DNA of 42,158 nt from Prochlorococcus sp. AG-686-O05. GTDB taxonomy: Bacteria > Cyanobacteriota > Cyanobacteriia > PCC-6307 > Cyanobiaceae. Below the pieces are notes generated by a model. The model had not been told where the DNA came from and did no database searches. It saw only the letters and a program-made list of their open reading frames with translations. How positions within the stretch are numbered: the first letter of the stretch is position 1; every line of letters starts with the position of its first letter. Location: the NCBI GenBank assembly GCA_003210235.1, contig QCVV01000004.1, positions 1 to 42,158 of the forward strand. The letters are read 5' to 3'. A program made the position numbers and the translations under genes. Below are positions 20,182-28,704 of the stretch, piece by piece.

Positions 20182-20748
20182 ATGGATTCTCGTAGATCTA
20201 GAAACTTTAGAAATAATTTTGACAGAACAATACTTGATAAACAAGTTGATAAAATTTTTGAAACAGGTAGACAATTTGTTGATGGTGTATCAGGTTCTAG
20301 ACCCGGAAAAAAAAGAAATACCGATTTTCAAGGAATATCTCGCAGGAATGTTAAAAATGTCGGAAGATGGGTCTCAGATAAAATGGATATGTTTTTTGAA
20401 GAAGAAGATGATTGGTCTGATCAGGAAAATAATTATGAAGAGGTACAAGATATTAAATCTTTTTCAAGAGAATCTAAATTGATTAATGAAGAGAAACCAT
20501 TTTCTAAGCGTCCTTTAGAGGCATTATCTTTAAGGCAACCTAAAAGTCTCAAGATGAATGAACAAAAGAAGTTACCTTATGGAACATCAAACTCTTTTGA
20601 TGAATGGCCGGATGATTCAGATTTAAAAGTTGATAGATGGCAAAGATCTTCTGAAAGAATTAATGAGATTAATGTAAATCAAGATAATCCAAAAAGCATT
20701 TCAAATAATGGAAGAAGTATTCCAAGGTCAAGAAGAAGAAGAATATAG
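20182..20748 (+). CDS. Conserved-looking hypothetical, basic and probably disordered, Arg-rich termini
   Basis: 188 aa, MDSRRSRNFRNNFDRT...SIPRSRRRRI, acidic centre FFEEEDDWSDQENNYEE; full-length ORF in a tight gene array. Confidence 0.65.
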   Translation: MDSRRSRNFRNNFDRTILDKQVDKIFETGRQFVDGVSGSRPGKKRNTDFQGISRRNVKNVGRWVSDKMDMFFEEEDDWSDQENNYEEVQDIKSFSRESKLINEEKPFSKRPLEALSLRQPKSLKMNEQKKLPYGTSNSFDEWPDDSDLKVDRWQRSSERINEINVNQDNPKSISNNGRSIPRSRRRRI

Positions 20749-21333
20749 ATCAGAAAAATTTTGCATTCCTGATGGACCTAACCAAGTTTCTAATAAAGGA
20801 TTGAAGACTTCGCGAATAATAGTTAGAGGTTTTTTATTACGAAAAAATCTGTAATTTCTTGACCAAAATGGTCCTTCAAAACAAAATTCCTCCTCTAACC
20901 AATTTGAATTAACTATTGAAATGCTATCCACTTCTCTAAATAATTCTGATCTATCTTGAGTTAAGTTTTTCCATACTGGTTCTTCTTTTGCTTTTAAATT
21001 TTGACTGACTTGTTCTGCATTCCACCAACTTTCAGCCCAGGCAAGATTTTTGTTTTGATTTCTAATCCAAACTTGCCTTCTAATTAAAGGTTCGTTTAAT
21101 TGATTGATTTCTCTTGGGCCTTCTATATTAAATAGAGGATCTATCTGCATAGATATTAATTTGATTTTTGTTTCGTGATTAGTTAAAAGCTGTAAATGTC
21201 TTGTTGGACTCCCATCTCCTAGTAACATTAATTTCCATGCTCCAGATATTTTAGGTAAAGAATTCGCAACTAAAAAAGCAGTGGCTTTCTCTTCCCATAA
21301 AATTCTTGGTGAGTTGAGGATTGTATTATTCAG
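20728..21333 (-). CDS. Chorismate lyase-like protein (DUF98/Ycf21 family); start codon non-canonical or unresolved
   Basis: LMLLGDGSPTRHLQLLT, LIRRQVWIRN...LAWAESWWN, FREVDSISIVNSNWLE. Domain-like coding extends upstream of the only ATG (21228) as LNNTILNSPRILWEEKATAFLVANSLPKISGAWKLMLLGDGSP; CTG at 21333-21331 is used here as a provisional start. Confidence 0.78.
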   Translation of the reverse strand: MNNTILNSPRILWEEKATAFLVANSLPKISGAWKLMLLGDGSPTRHLQLLTNHETKIKLISMQIDPLFNIEGPREINQLNEPLIRRQVWIRNQNKNLAWAESWWNAEQVSQNLKAKEEPVWKNLTQDRSELFREVDSISIVNSNWLEEEFCFEGPFWSRNYRFFRNKKPLTIIREVFNPLLETWLGPSGMQNFSDLYSSSS

Positions 21334-21351
21334 TGCTCTTACCGATATCTT

Positions 21352-23316
21352 TTAAGATGATAACTTTTTTTCAAAAAAACTATTTGTCTTTTCTTTTTTT
21401 AATTCCTTTATTTTGAGCCAAACTAGTAATGCTGTTAAATCAGCTTTGCTGACACCAGGTATTTTAGATGCATCACCAAAATTAGTAGGTTTTATTTTAT
21501 TTAAATTTTCGCGGGCCTCCAAAGATAAAGTATTTATTTGGTCATAATTAATTTCTGTTGGAAGTGATTTGAGACTTTGACGATTTATCTGATCAATGTT
21601 ATTTTTTTGTCTTTTAAGGTAGCCTTCGTATTTAATATCTATTTCAACTCCTTCAATTACTGCTATTGGTAGATTTTTGTCTACTAAATCATATTTTATA
21701 AAGTCAGAATAATGAAGATTTGGTCTTTTTAAAAGTTCTTTTAATGTCGTCGATCCTTTAATTTTTGATCCACTATCTAACTCTATTTTTTTAGCGATTT
21801 CATCAGTACATTTTAAACGTGTATTTTCTAATCTTGAATTTTCTTCTTTAAGTGATTTCATTTTTTTCAGATGAGCCAACCATCTTCTTTCATCTATTAA
21901 GCCTATTTCAAAACCTAAAGGAGTTAATCTCCTGTCTGCATTATCTCCTCGTAAGGTAAGTCTATATTCACTTCTACTTGTAAGAACTCTATATGGTTCT
22001 TGTAGATCTCTTGTTATTAAGTCATTTATCATAGTGCCTATATAGCTGCTTTCTCTTGAAAAGATTATTGGATCTTTCATACTTAGTTTTCTAGTTGCAT
22101 TAATTCCTGCAACTAATCCCTGCGCAGCAGCTTCTTCATAGCCAGTTGTTCCATTAATTTGACCAGCACTAAATAAATTTTCTATCTCAATTGTTTCCAA
22201 TGACGATTTAAGTTGTGTCGCAGGGATGTATTCATATTCAACAGCATAAGCAGGCCTGAGCATTTTACATTTATTTAATCCGGGTAATGTTCTTAAAAGT
22301 TCTAATTGAATATTTTCAGGTAATCCAGTAGAGAATCCTTGTACGTATATTTCTGGCGTATTGATCCCTTCAGGTTCTAGGAAAATTTGATGTGAATTTT
22401 TATCTGCAAATTTTACAATCTTGTCTTCGATTGAAGGGCAATATCTAGGACCTTTACTATCTATAAATCCTCCATAGATTGGAGTTAAATGCAAATTATT
22501 ACGAATTAATTCATGAGTTTTTAAAGTTGTTCTTGTTATGTGACAACTAACTTGTGGCATATTGTTTTTGATTTTGGGATCAAACGAAAAATATTTATCT
22601 GCAGCTGTACTTGGTTGAATATCTAATTCATCAAAAAAAATACTCTTTTTATCCACTCTTGCAGGAGTTCCGGTTTTTAATCGCTCAGTTTTTATTCCAA
22701 GATTATGTAAGCTTTGCGTTAATCCTTGTGCTGCTTGTTCTCCAGATCTCCCTGCAGACATTGATTTATTACCTATCCAGATTCTCCCTTCTAAAAAAGT
22801 TCCTGCAGTAATTATTATTGATTTTGCAGAATAGTAGGTTCCAAAAAAAGTTTTCACCCCTTTAATTTGCTTTGTCTTATTCTTTAAGTTATTGGTAAAA
22901 GTTTCTACCTCTTTTATTACTAATTCAGTAATCATAGCCTCCTTTAACGAAAGATTATCTGTGTTTTGGAGTATTTCTATCATTCGTCTTGAGTATTCTC
23001 TTTTGTCTGTTTGAGCCCTTAATGCCCAAACGGCTGGCCCCCTGCTCGCATTTAAAATTCTTTTTTGTATTGCAGTTTCATCAGCTAATTGTCCAATGAT
23101 TCCACCTAAAGCATCAACCTCATGGACTAATTGACTTTTTGCTGGCCCACCAACAGCAGGATTACATGGTTGCCAAGCAATTCTATCTAAATTTATTGTA
23201 AACAATGCAGTGGAAAATCCTAATTTTGCTGTCGTAATTGCAGCTTCACAACCTGCATGTCCGCCTCCAATAACAATAATGTCAAAAGACTCATTTGGGG
23301 ATTGTGGATCTTTCAT
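21352..23316 (-). CDS. mnmG: tRNA uridine-5-carboxymethylaminomethyl modification enzyme MnmG (GidA)
   Basis: [19 protein letters not shown] motif, [28 protein letters not shown]. Confidence 0.97.
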   Translation of the reverse strand: MKDPQSPNESFDIIVIGGGHAGCEAAITTAKLGFSTALFTINLDRIAWQPCNPAVGGPAKSQLVHEVDALGGIIGQLADETAIQKRILNASRGPAVWALRAQTDKREYSRRMIEILQNTDNLSLKEAMITELVIKEVETFTNNLKNKTKQIKGVKTFFGTYYSAKSIIITAGTFLEGRIWIGNKSMSAGRSGEQAAQGLTQSLHNLGIKTERLKTGTPARVDKKSIFFDELDIQPSTAADKYFSFDPKIKNNMPQVSCHITRTTLKTHELIRNNLHLTPIYGGFIDSKGPRYCPSIEDKIVKFADKNSHQIFLEPEGINTPEIYVQGFSTGLPENIQLELLRTLPGLNKCKMLRPAYAVEYEYIPATQLKSSLETIEIENLFSAGQINGTTGYEEAAAQGLVAGINATRKLSMKDPIIFSRESSYIGTMINDLITRDLQEPYRVLTSRSEYRLTLRGDNADRRLTPLGFEIGLIDERRWLAHLKKMKSLKEENSRLENTRLKCTDEIAKKIELDSGSKIKGSTTLKELLKRPNLHYSDFIKYDLVDKNLPIAVIEGVEIDIKYEGYLKRQKNNIDQINRQSLKSLPTEINYDQINTLSLEARENLNKIKPTNFGDASKIPGVSKADLTALLVWLKIKELKKEKTNSFFEKKLSS

Positions 23317-23327
23317 TATCGTGATGA

Positions 23328-24710
23328 TTAATTAGCTAAGTTCCTAAATCTTGTAAATTGGGGTTCAAATAATAATTTAACAGTTCCAACAGGACCATTT
23401 CTATGTTTCGTGACAATAATTTCAGTTATTCCTCTATCTTCAGTCTCTGGATTGTAATACTCATCTCTATAAATCATTAATACTAAGTCTGCATCTTGTT
23501 CTATAGATCCAGATTCTCTAAGGTCACTTAACATAGGTCTTTTATTCGTTCTTGACTCAACTCCTCTACTTAATTGAGATAAAGCTACTACTGGTACTTT
23601 TAACTCTCTCGCCATACTTTTGAGACCTCTAGTAATACGAGATAGCTCTTGAACTCTGTTATCAGGTGTAGTACCCTCCATTAGTTGTAAATAGTCAATA
23701 ACTATTAAACCAAGTTCTTTTTTCTGCTCAGCTATTAATCTTCTGCAAAGGGACCTCATTTCTAAAACACTTAAATTAGGTTTATCATCGATAAAAATTG
23801 GAAGTTGACCTAAGGAGTTAATTCCTTCTCCAAGTAAAGGCCATTCTTCTTGTTGAAGTCTTCCGGTTCTTAATCTTCCACTTTCTATACCCACTTCCAT
23901 TGAAAGCAATCTATAGGTAAGTTGTTCTTTGCTCATCTCAAGGCTAAATACACAAACAGGAAGATCCTGAGATTGAGCTACATTCTTTGCTAGGTTTAAA
24001 ACCATTGAAGTTTTCCCCATTGAGGGTCTCCCAGCCACAATTATTAAATCACTTCTTTGAAAGCCTTGAGTCATTGCGTCAAGGTCATAAAAATTTACTG
24101 GAATACCAGCTACAGATGTTCCTAATGATCTGGACTCTATTTCATTAAAAGTACTTGTAAGAATTTCTGCCGCTTGGGTAAGACCTTTTGTCGGTTTTTC
24201 TTGACTAATTTCAAAAATTTTCTGTTCTGCCTTATCTAAAACTTCATTAGTTTCTTGTGTTTGATCAAATCCTAGTTGAACAACTTCATTCCCAGATCGG
24301 ATAAGTTGTCTCCTTATAAATTTATCACTAATTAAATTCGCAACTTGTTCTATCGAGGCTGTGGAAGAAACATTTTCCACAAGTTCTACTAATTTAGTAT
24401 TGCCTCCAATTTTTTCAAGTGATCCATTGTCAGCAAGCCATGCACTCATTGAAGTTAGATCTGTAGGTTTGCCTTGTGTATGTAACATTAAGGCCGTTTT
24501 ATATATCTCTTGATGAGCATTTATATAAAAGGCTTCTGGTTTAATCAAGTCTGCAATTCTTCCTATCGCATCAGGATCAAGTAAAATTCCCCCCAAAACA
24601 ACTTCTTCTGCTTGAATATTTTGGGGAGGAACTAAACCAGCGTTTTCATTATTAAAGTCTTTTTTAAAATTTTTATTAGACCCATTATTTGAAAAAGGAA
24701 CTGAAACCAT
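23328..24710 (-). CDS. dnaB: Replicative DNA helicase
   Basis: [22 protein letters not shown], Walker [45 protein letters not shown]. No intein. Confidence 0.97.
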   Translation of the reverse strand: MVSVPFSNNGSNKNFKKDFNNENAGLVPPQNIQAEEVVLGGILLDPDAIGRIADLIKPEAFYINAHQEIYKTALMLHTQGKPTDLTSMSAWLADNGSLEKIGGNTKLVELVENVSSTASIEQVANLISDKFIRRQLIRSGNEVVQLGFDQTQETNEVLDKAEQKIFEISQEKPTKGLTQAAEILTSTFNEIESRSLGTSVAGIPVNFYDLDAMTQGFQRSDLIIVAGRPSMGKTSMVLNLAKNVAQSQDLPVCVFSLEMSKEQLTYRLLSMEVGIESGRLRTGRLQQEEWPLLGEGINSLGQLPIFIDDKPNLSVLEMRSLCRRLIAEQKKELGLIVIDYLQLMEGTTPDNRVQELSRITRGLKSMARELKVPVVALSQLSRGVESRTNKRPMLSDLRESGSIEQDADLVLMIYRDEYYNPETEDRGITEIIVTKHRNGPVGTVKLLFEPQFTRFRNLAN

Positions 24711-24768
24711 ATACTTGAAGACTTAGATATATACTCTGACTACTTTTCTAAATAATGCAACAAAGTTA

Positions 24769-25224
24769 TTAACTTGTTACTTCAATGTTTACTTCCGCAC
24801 TTACTTCTTGATGTAGTTTGATCTTCGCAACGAAAGAACCTAAATTATGAATATCTGGGACAGTTATATCTCTTCTGTCAATATCTTTTTTCGTAGCTGC
24901 CTCTATAGCTTCAGCAACATCCCCATTAGTAACAGTTCCAAAAAGAACTCCGTCTTCACCAACTTGTTTCCTGATTGTAAATCTACCAATAGTCGCTAGT
25001 GCAGTTTTAAAGTCAATAGCTTCTTGTTTTACTTTCTCTGCAGCAATTTTTTCTTTTGCTCTTTTTCGTTCAATTTGTTTCAGAATTGAAGGGGTTACAT
25101 TAGCTGCTTTACCAAACGGCAATAAGAAATTCCTTGCATAACCAGGTGCTACTTCTACTACATCCCCATCTCTACCAAGAGTGGTGATTGATTCTGTTAA
25201 AACGACTTTTACTCTTTTGGCCAT
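24769..25224 (-). CDS. rplI: 50S ribosomal protein L9
   Basis: [35 protein letters not shown]; upstream of dnaB. Confidence 0.97.
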   Translation of the reverse strand: MAKRVKVVLTESITTLGRDGDVVEVAPGYARNFLLPFGKAANVTPSILKQIERKRAKEKIAAEKVKQEAIDFKTALATIGRFTIRKQVGEDGVLFGTVTNGDVAEAIEAATKKDIDRRDITVPDIHNLGSFVAKIKLHQEVSAEVNIEVTS

Positions 25225-25244
25225 GAAAATATTTATTTATATAT

Positions 25245-26183
25245 CTAATAATAAGTCCTAGAGGGCAATTTTACTTTCTTAGCAAATCCTAATTTGGCAA
25301 GAATCTTAATATGTTCCCAAGTTAAATCGATTTGACCTCTAAATAATCCTTGTCTAGCAGAATTGGGAAATGCATGATGATTGTTATGCCATCCTTCTCC
25401 AAAAGTTAAAGCTGCAACCCAAACATTATTTTTTGATCCATCACCACTATCAAAAGGAGCTTTACCCCAGCAATGGGTAGCAGAGTTAACTAACCAAGTT
25501 ATGTGATAAACCACTACAAGTCTTAGAGGTATTCCCCACAATACTAATGCCCATCCACCAACACCTAATTTTTGCCCTATCGCAAATAAACATAAGCCAA
25601 TAGGAATTTGTAAAAAGAGAAAATACTTATTAAGAAATCTGTAATATGGATCTTTAATTAAATCTGCACTTAGTTTGGGTACAGCTTTTAATGCCTCAAC
25701 ATCTTTAAACATCCACCCCATGTGGCTCCACCAAAATCCTCTTTTACTATTGTGATGATCAACTTCTGTATCTGAAAATGAATGATGATGTCTATGCAAG
25801 CCAACCCAATCTATAGGACCATGCTGGCAACTAATAGCTCCACAAGTAGCAAAAAATCTCTCTAACCATTTTGGAACAACGAATGACCTATGGGAAAGTA
25901 AACGATGATACCCTAAAGTGACTCCAAGACAAGCAGTTAACCAGTAAAAGAAAAATAATGCTGTTATTGCAGGCATGCTCCAAAACTTAGGTTGTAATGC
26001 TACTAAGGATAATAAATGTATGGCAATCATAAAAAATATGGTTCCCCATGTTTTATGTAATCTTGGAGGATATCTTTTAGAGTGACTAGATGGTTCGAGT
26101 AATTTATCCGAAAGTTCTATAACTTTTTCTGCGGGTACAGGTTTTTTTAATTTGGCTGTTTCTTGGAAGATAACTGATTTCAT
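25245..26183 (-). CDS. Acyl-lipid fatty acid desaturase (delta-9 type)
   Basis: Three His boxes: HRLLSH, HRHHH, HNNHH. Internal ATG at 26183 preferred to track start 26231. Confidence 0.9.
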   Translation of the reverse strand: MKSVIFQETAKLKKPVPAEKVIELSDKLLEPSSHSKRYPPRLHKTWGTIFFMIAIHLLSLVALQPKFWSMPAITALFFFYWLTACLGVTLGYHRLLSHRSFVVPKWLERFFATCGAISCQHGPIDWVGLHRHHHSFSDTEVDHHNSKRGFWWSHMGWMFKDVEALKAVPKLSADLIKDPYYRFLNKYFLFLQIPIGLCLFAIGQKLGVGGWALVLWGIPLRLVVVYHITWLVNSATHCWGKAPFDSGDGSKNNVWVAALTFGEGWHNNHHAFPNSARQGLFRGQIDLTWEHIKILAKLGFAKKVKLPSRTYY

Positions 26184-26259
26184 AATATTGGAAAAACTAT
26201 TTTCAAAAAGGCCGATATGTAATATTATCATACTATACTATTGATTATTTTAATTATCC

Positions 26260-26973
26260 GTGAGCTTAGGATATCGCGATAAATTATTGAAGGGACGAAG
26301 AGCCATGGCTCATCTTATTCATCTTTGGCACGAGAGAAATGGTTGGTCTCACAGAGTTCTACCCTTACTTTCTGAAATACTTGATTTAGGAAGAGTGCAT
26401 AATTCTCAGATTTCAAATCTAAGGAATGGAAAGTTATCTTCACCTGGTCCCGAGGTTTTTCTTGCTTTAGCACAAGTTAATACGATTCTTGATCAAGGAA
26501 TAGAATCGATAAGGGATCAATTAGAAAAGAATCATCCAGAATTATGGAGATCATTACAAGATTCTGCTCTTCCATTAAAAAATGATGCTGGTAATCCATT
26601 GTCAGCAGGAGAATTATTTGAAATTTTTTCTGGATTGAAACCTCTACCGTCATCATTTGATTGGTATATAGAGGATTATGAAGCGTCTACCTTAAGTGAT
26701 GCTCTTTCTGATCATTTTTGTCAAAATAAGCCTTGGAGATCTTGTAAAACAATTATTATGAATGCGTACACAGTTTCTAAATCTTCAAGAAGAGATCGTT
26801 TTGCAGAAGTGATAGCTGGAATAAAAGACTTTACAGCAGAAGAATTAGATGGTGAATTATTAGATCTTTATGAGACCTCAAAAAAACTTTCTTATTTCAA
26901 TGGAGGAGGACCTAATGCTTTTCTTACGCACTTAAGAGATATAGCTTCACAAAAAAAGAAATTTAAAGAATGA
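26260..26973 (+). CDS. Uncharacterised picocyanobacterial-type protein with HTH-like segment
   Basis: GTG start; VHNSQISNLRNGKLSSPGPEVFLALAQVN looks like an XRE-type helix-turn-helix; ATGA overlap with the next gene. Confidence 0.75.
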   Translation: MSLGYRDKLLKGRRAMAHLIHLWHERNGWSHRVLPLLSEILDLGRVHNSQISNLRNGKLSSPGPEVFLALAQVNTILDQGIESIRDQLEKNHPELWRSLQDSALPLKNDAGNPLSAGELFEIFSGLKPLPSSFDWYIEDYEASTLSDALSDHFCQNKPWRSCKTIIMNAYTVSKSSRRDRFAEVIAGIKDFTAEELDGELLDLYETSKKLSYFNGGGPNAFLTHLRDIASQKKKFKE

Positions 26974-28259
26974 AAAATAAAAATTATAATTTTAACCTAT
27001 CTAAAGAAATGGTTATATCTGTTGAGGAAAGTTTAAAGGATATTTTTCATGAAAGATCAAATCAACTTTATTATAAATTAGATAACATCTTGAAAATTTT
27101 TAAAGAAGAAAAAGTCTCAACCAGTCACTTCAATCAATCTACAGGTAGTGGACATGATGATTTATCTAGACAAAAGATTGATGAAGTCTTCGCTAAATTT
27201 TTTCTCGCAGAAAAATCAGCTGTAAGGATGCAATTTGTAAGTGGGACCCATGCTATAAGCTCCGTTCTTTTTGGAATTTTGCGACCAGGGGATTTAATGT
27301 TATCAGTAACTGGAACTCCTTACGATACATTGGAGGAAGTGATAGGTATAAGAGGAAAGGACAAGGGTTCTTTATTAGATTTAGGAGTTGAATATCGTCA
27401 GATTAGTATTGATGAAAAAATAAATTCCTATGAAGATAAACTTGTAGATTTTTTTAAACAAAATAAATGCAAACTAGTATTTATCCAGAAAAGTTGTGGT
27501 TATAGTTGGAGAAAATCTTTAACTAATAATCAAATAAAACAAATCTGTAATCTTGTTCATTCACTTAATCCTGAATGTATTTGTTTTGTGGATAATTGTT
27601 ATGGAGAACTCGTAGAAGATAGTGAACCAATTATTAATGGTGCAAATATAATCGCTGGATCGCTAATTAAAAATTTGGGTGGAACTATTGTTCCTACTGG
27701 TGGATATGTTGCAGGTGATTCTGAATTAGTTGAAATGGCATGTTGTAGATTAACTGCACCAGGAATTGGTGCCGATGCAGGAATTAACTTTGGTTTCGGA
27801 AGATTAATTCTGCAGGGATTATTTTTAGCACCTCAAATGGTGCATGAATCTCTAAAAGGTGCTGATTTGGTAGCTGCAGTATTTAAAAAACTAGGTTTTA
27901 TGGTTTTACCAGAGCCTAAGTCGTACAGGTCAGACATAATTCAAGCAGTTAGATTAAATAATCCACACTTAATACAAAAAGTATGTCAGTCCTTTCAAAA
28001 TTCTTCACCGATAGATTCTTTTTTAAATGTTATTCCTTCTCCAATGTGTGGTTATGATTCAAATTTATTAATGTCAGGAGGTACGTTTATTGAAGGAAGT
28101 ACAAGCGAATTTTCAGCTGATGCTCCTCTAAGAGATCCATATAATATTTTTGTTCAAGGTGGTTCTCACATGGCTCACATCAAAATTGCTTTAATTCAAT
28201 TAGTATTTGAATTATTGGAAGAAAATCTAATTGAAAAAGAATCTCTCATTTTTTCATAA
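26970..28259 (+). CDS. PLP-dependent methionine gamma-lyase-like protein (aluminium-resistance protein family)
   Basis: STGSGHDDLSRQKIDEVFAKFF, FVSGTHAISSVLFGILRPGDLML, IAGSLIKNLGGTIVPTGGYVAG (PLP lysine region). Confidence 0.87.
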   Translation: MKNKNYNFNLSKEMVISVEESLKDIFHERSNQLYYKLDNILKIFKEEKVSTSHFNQSTGSGHDDLSRQKIDEVFAKFFLAEKSAVRMQFVSGTHAISSVLFGILRPGDLMLSVTGTPYDTLEEVIGIRGKDKGSLLDLGVEYRQISIDEKINSYEDKLVDFFKQNKCKLVFIQKSCGYSWRKSLTNNQIKQICNLVHSLNPECICFVDNCYGELVEDSEPIINGANIIAGSLIKNLGGTIVPTGGYVAGDSELVEMACCRLTAPGIGADAGINFGFGRLILQGLFLAPQMVHESLKGADLVAAVFKKLGFMVLPEPKSYRSDIIQAVRLNNPHLIQKVCQSFQNSSPIDSFLNVIPSPMCGYDSNLLMSGGTFIEGSTSEFSADAPLRDPYNIFVQGGSHMAHIKIALIQLVFELLEENLIEKESLIFS

Positions 28260-28268
28260 AATTCTATT

Positions 28269-28658
28269 ATGTCTTATAAATTTCCAAATTATTTAAAGTA
28301 TGCTGATACACATGAATATGTGAAGGAAGAAAATGGGTTGTTAAAAATCGGTGTTAGTGAATTTGCAATTGATCAATTAGGAGATATTGTTTTTGTTGAA
28401 TTAGTTGAGAAAGGCACTAGTTTACAAAAAGGAGAAACTTTTGGAACAATTGAGTCTGTCAAGGCTGTTGAAGAAGTATATCTCCCTTTTGCAGGAGAAG
28501 TTATTTCTGTAAATGAAGATGTTATTGATAATCCAGAAATTTTGCAAAATGATCCAATTGGTGATGGATGGTTGCTAATTATTAAATCAGAATCAAATGT
28601 TGTATTAGACGAATTAATGAATTCAGATGAATATAAATCAAAGGTTGTTCCGAATTAA
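28269..28658 (+). CDS. gcvH: Glycine cleavage system H protein
   Basis: LGDIVFVELVEKGTSLQKGETFGTIESVKAVEEVYLPFAGEV (lipoyl-lysine ESVKA). Confidence 0.97.
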   Translation: MSYKFPNYLKYADTHEYVKEENGLLKIGVSEFAIDQLGDIVFVELVEKGTSLQKGETFGTIESVKAVEEVYLPFAGEVISVNEDVIDNPEILQNDPIGDGWLLIIKSESNVVLDELMNSDEYKSKVVPN

Positions 28659-28704
28659 AGCAAATTTCTTAAAACCGGCTATTTTAAAGAAAAATAAATT
28701 AAAT

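Noticed and set aside
20219-20482. 87-aa plus-strand ORF
   Set aside because: Out-of-frame overlap within the 188-aa Arg-rich gene; the longer frame fits better.
28627-28704. N-terminal extension of gcvP in the ORF track
   Set aside because: Overlaps gcvH; ATG at 28705 gives the family-typical N-terminus.
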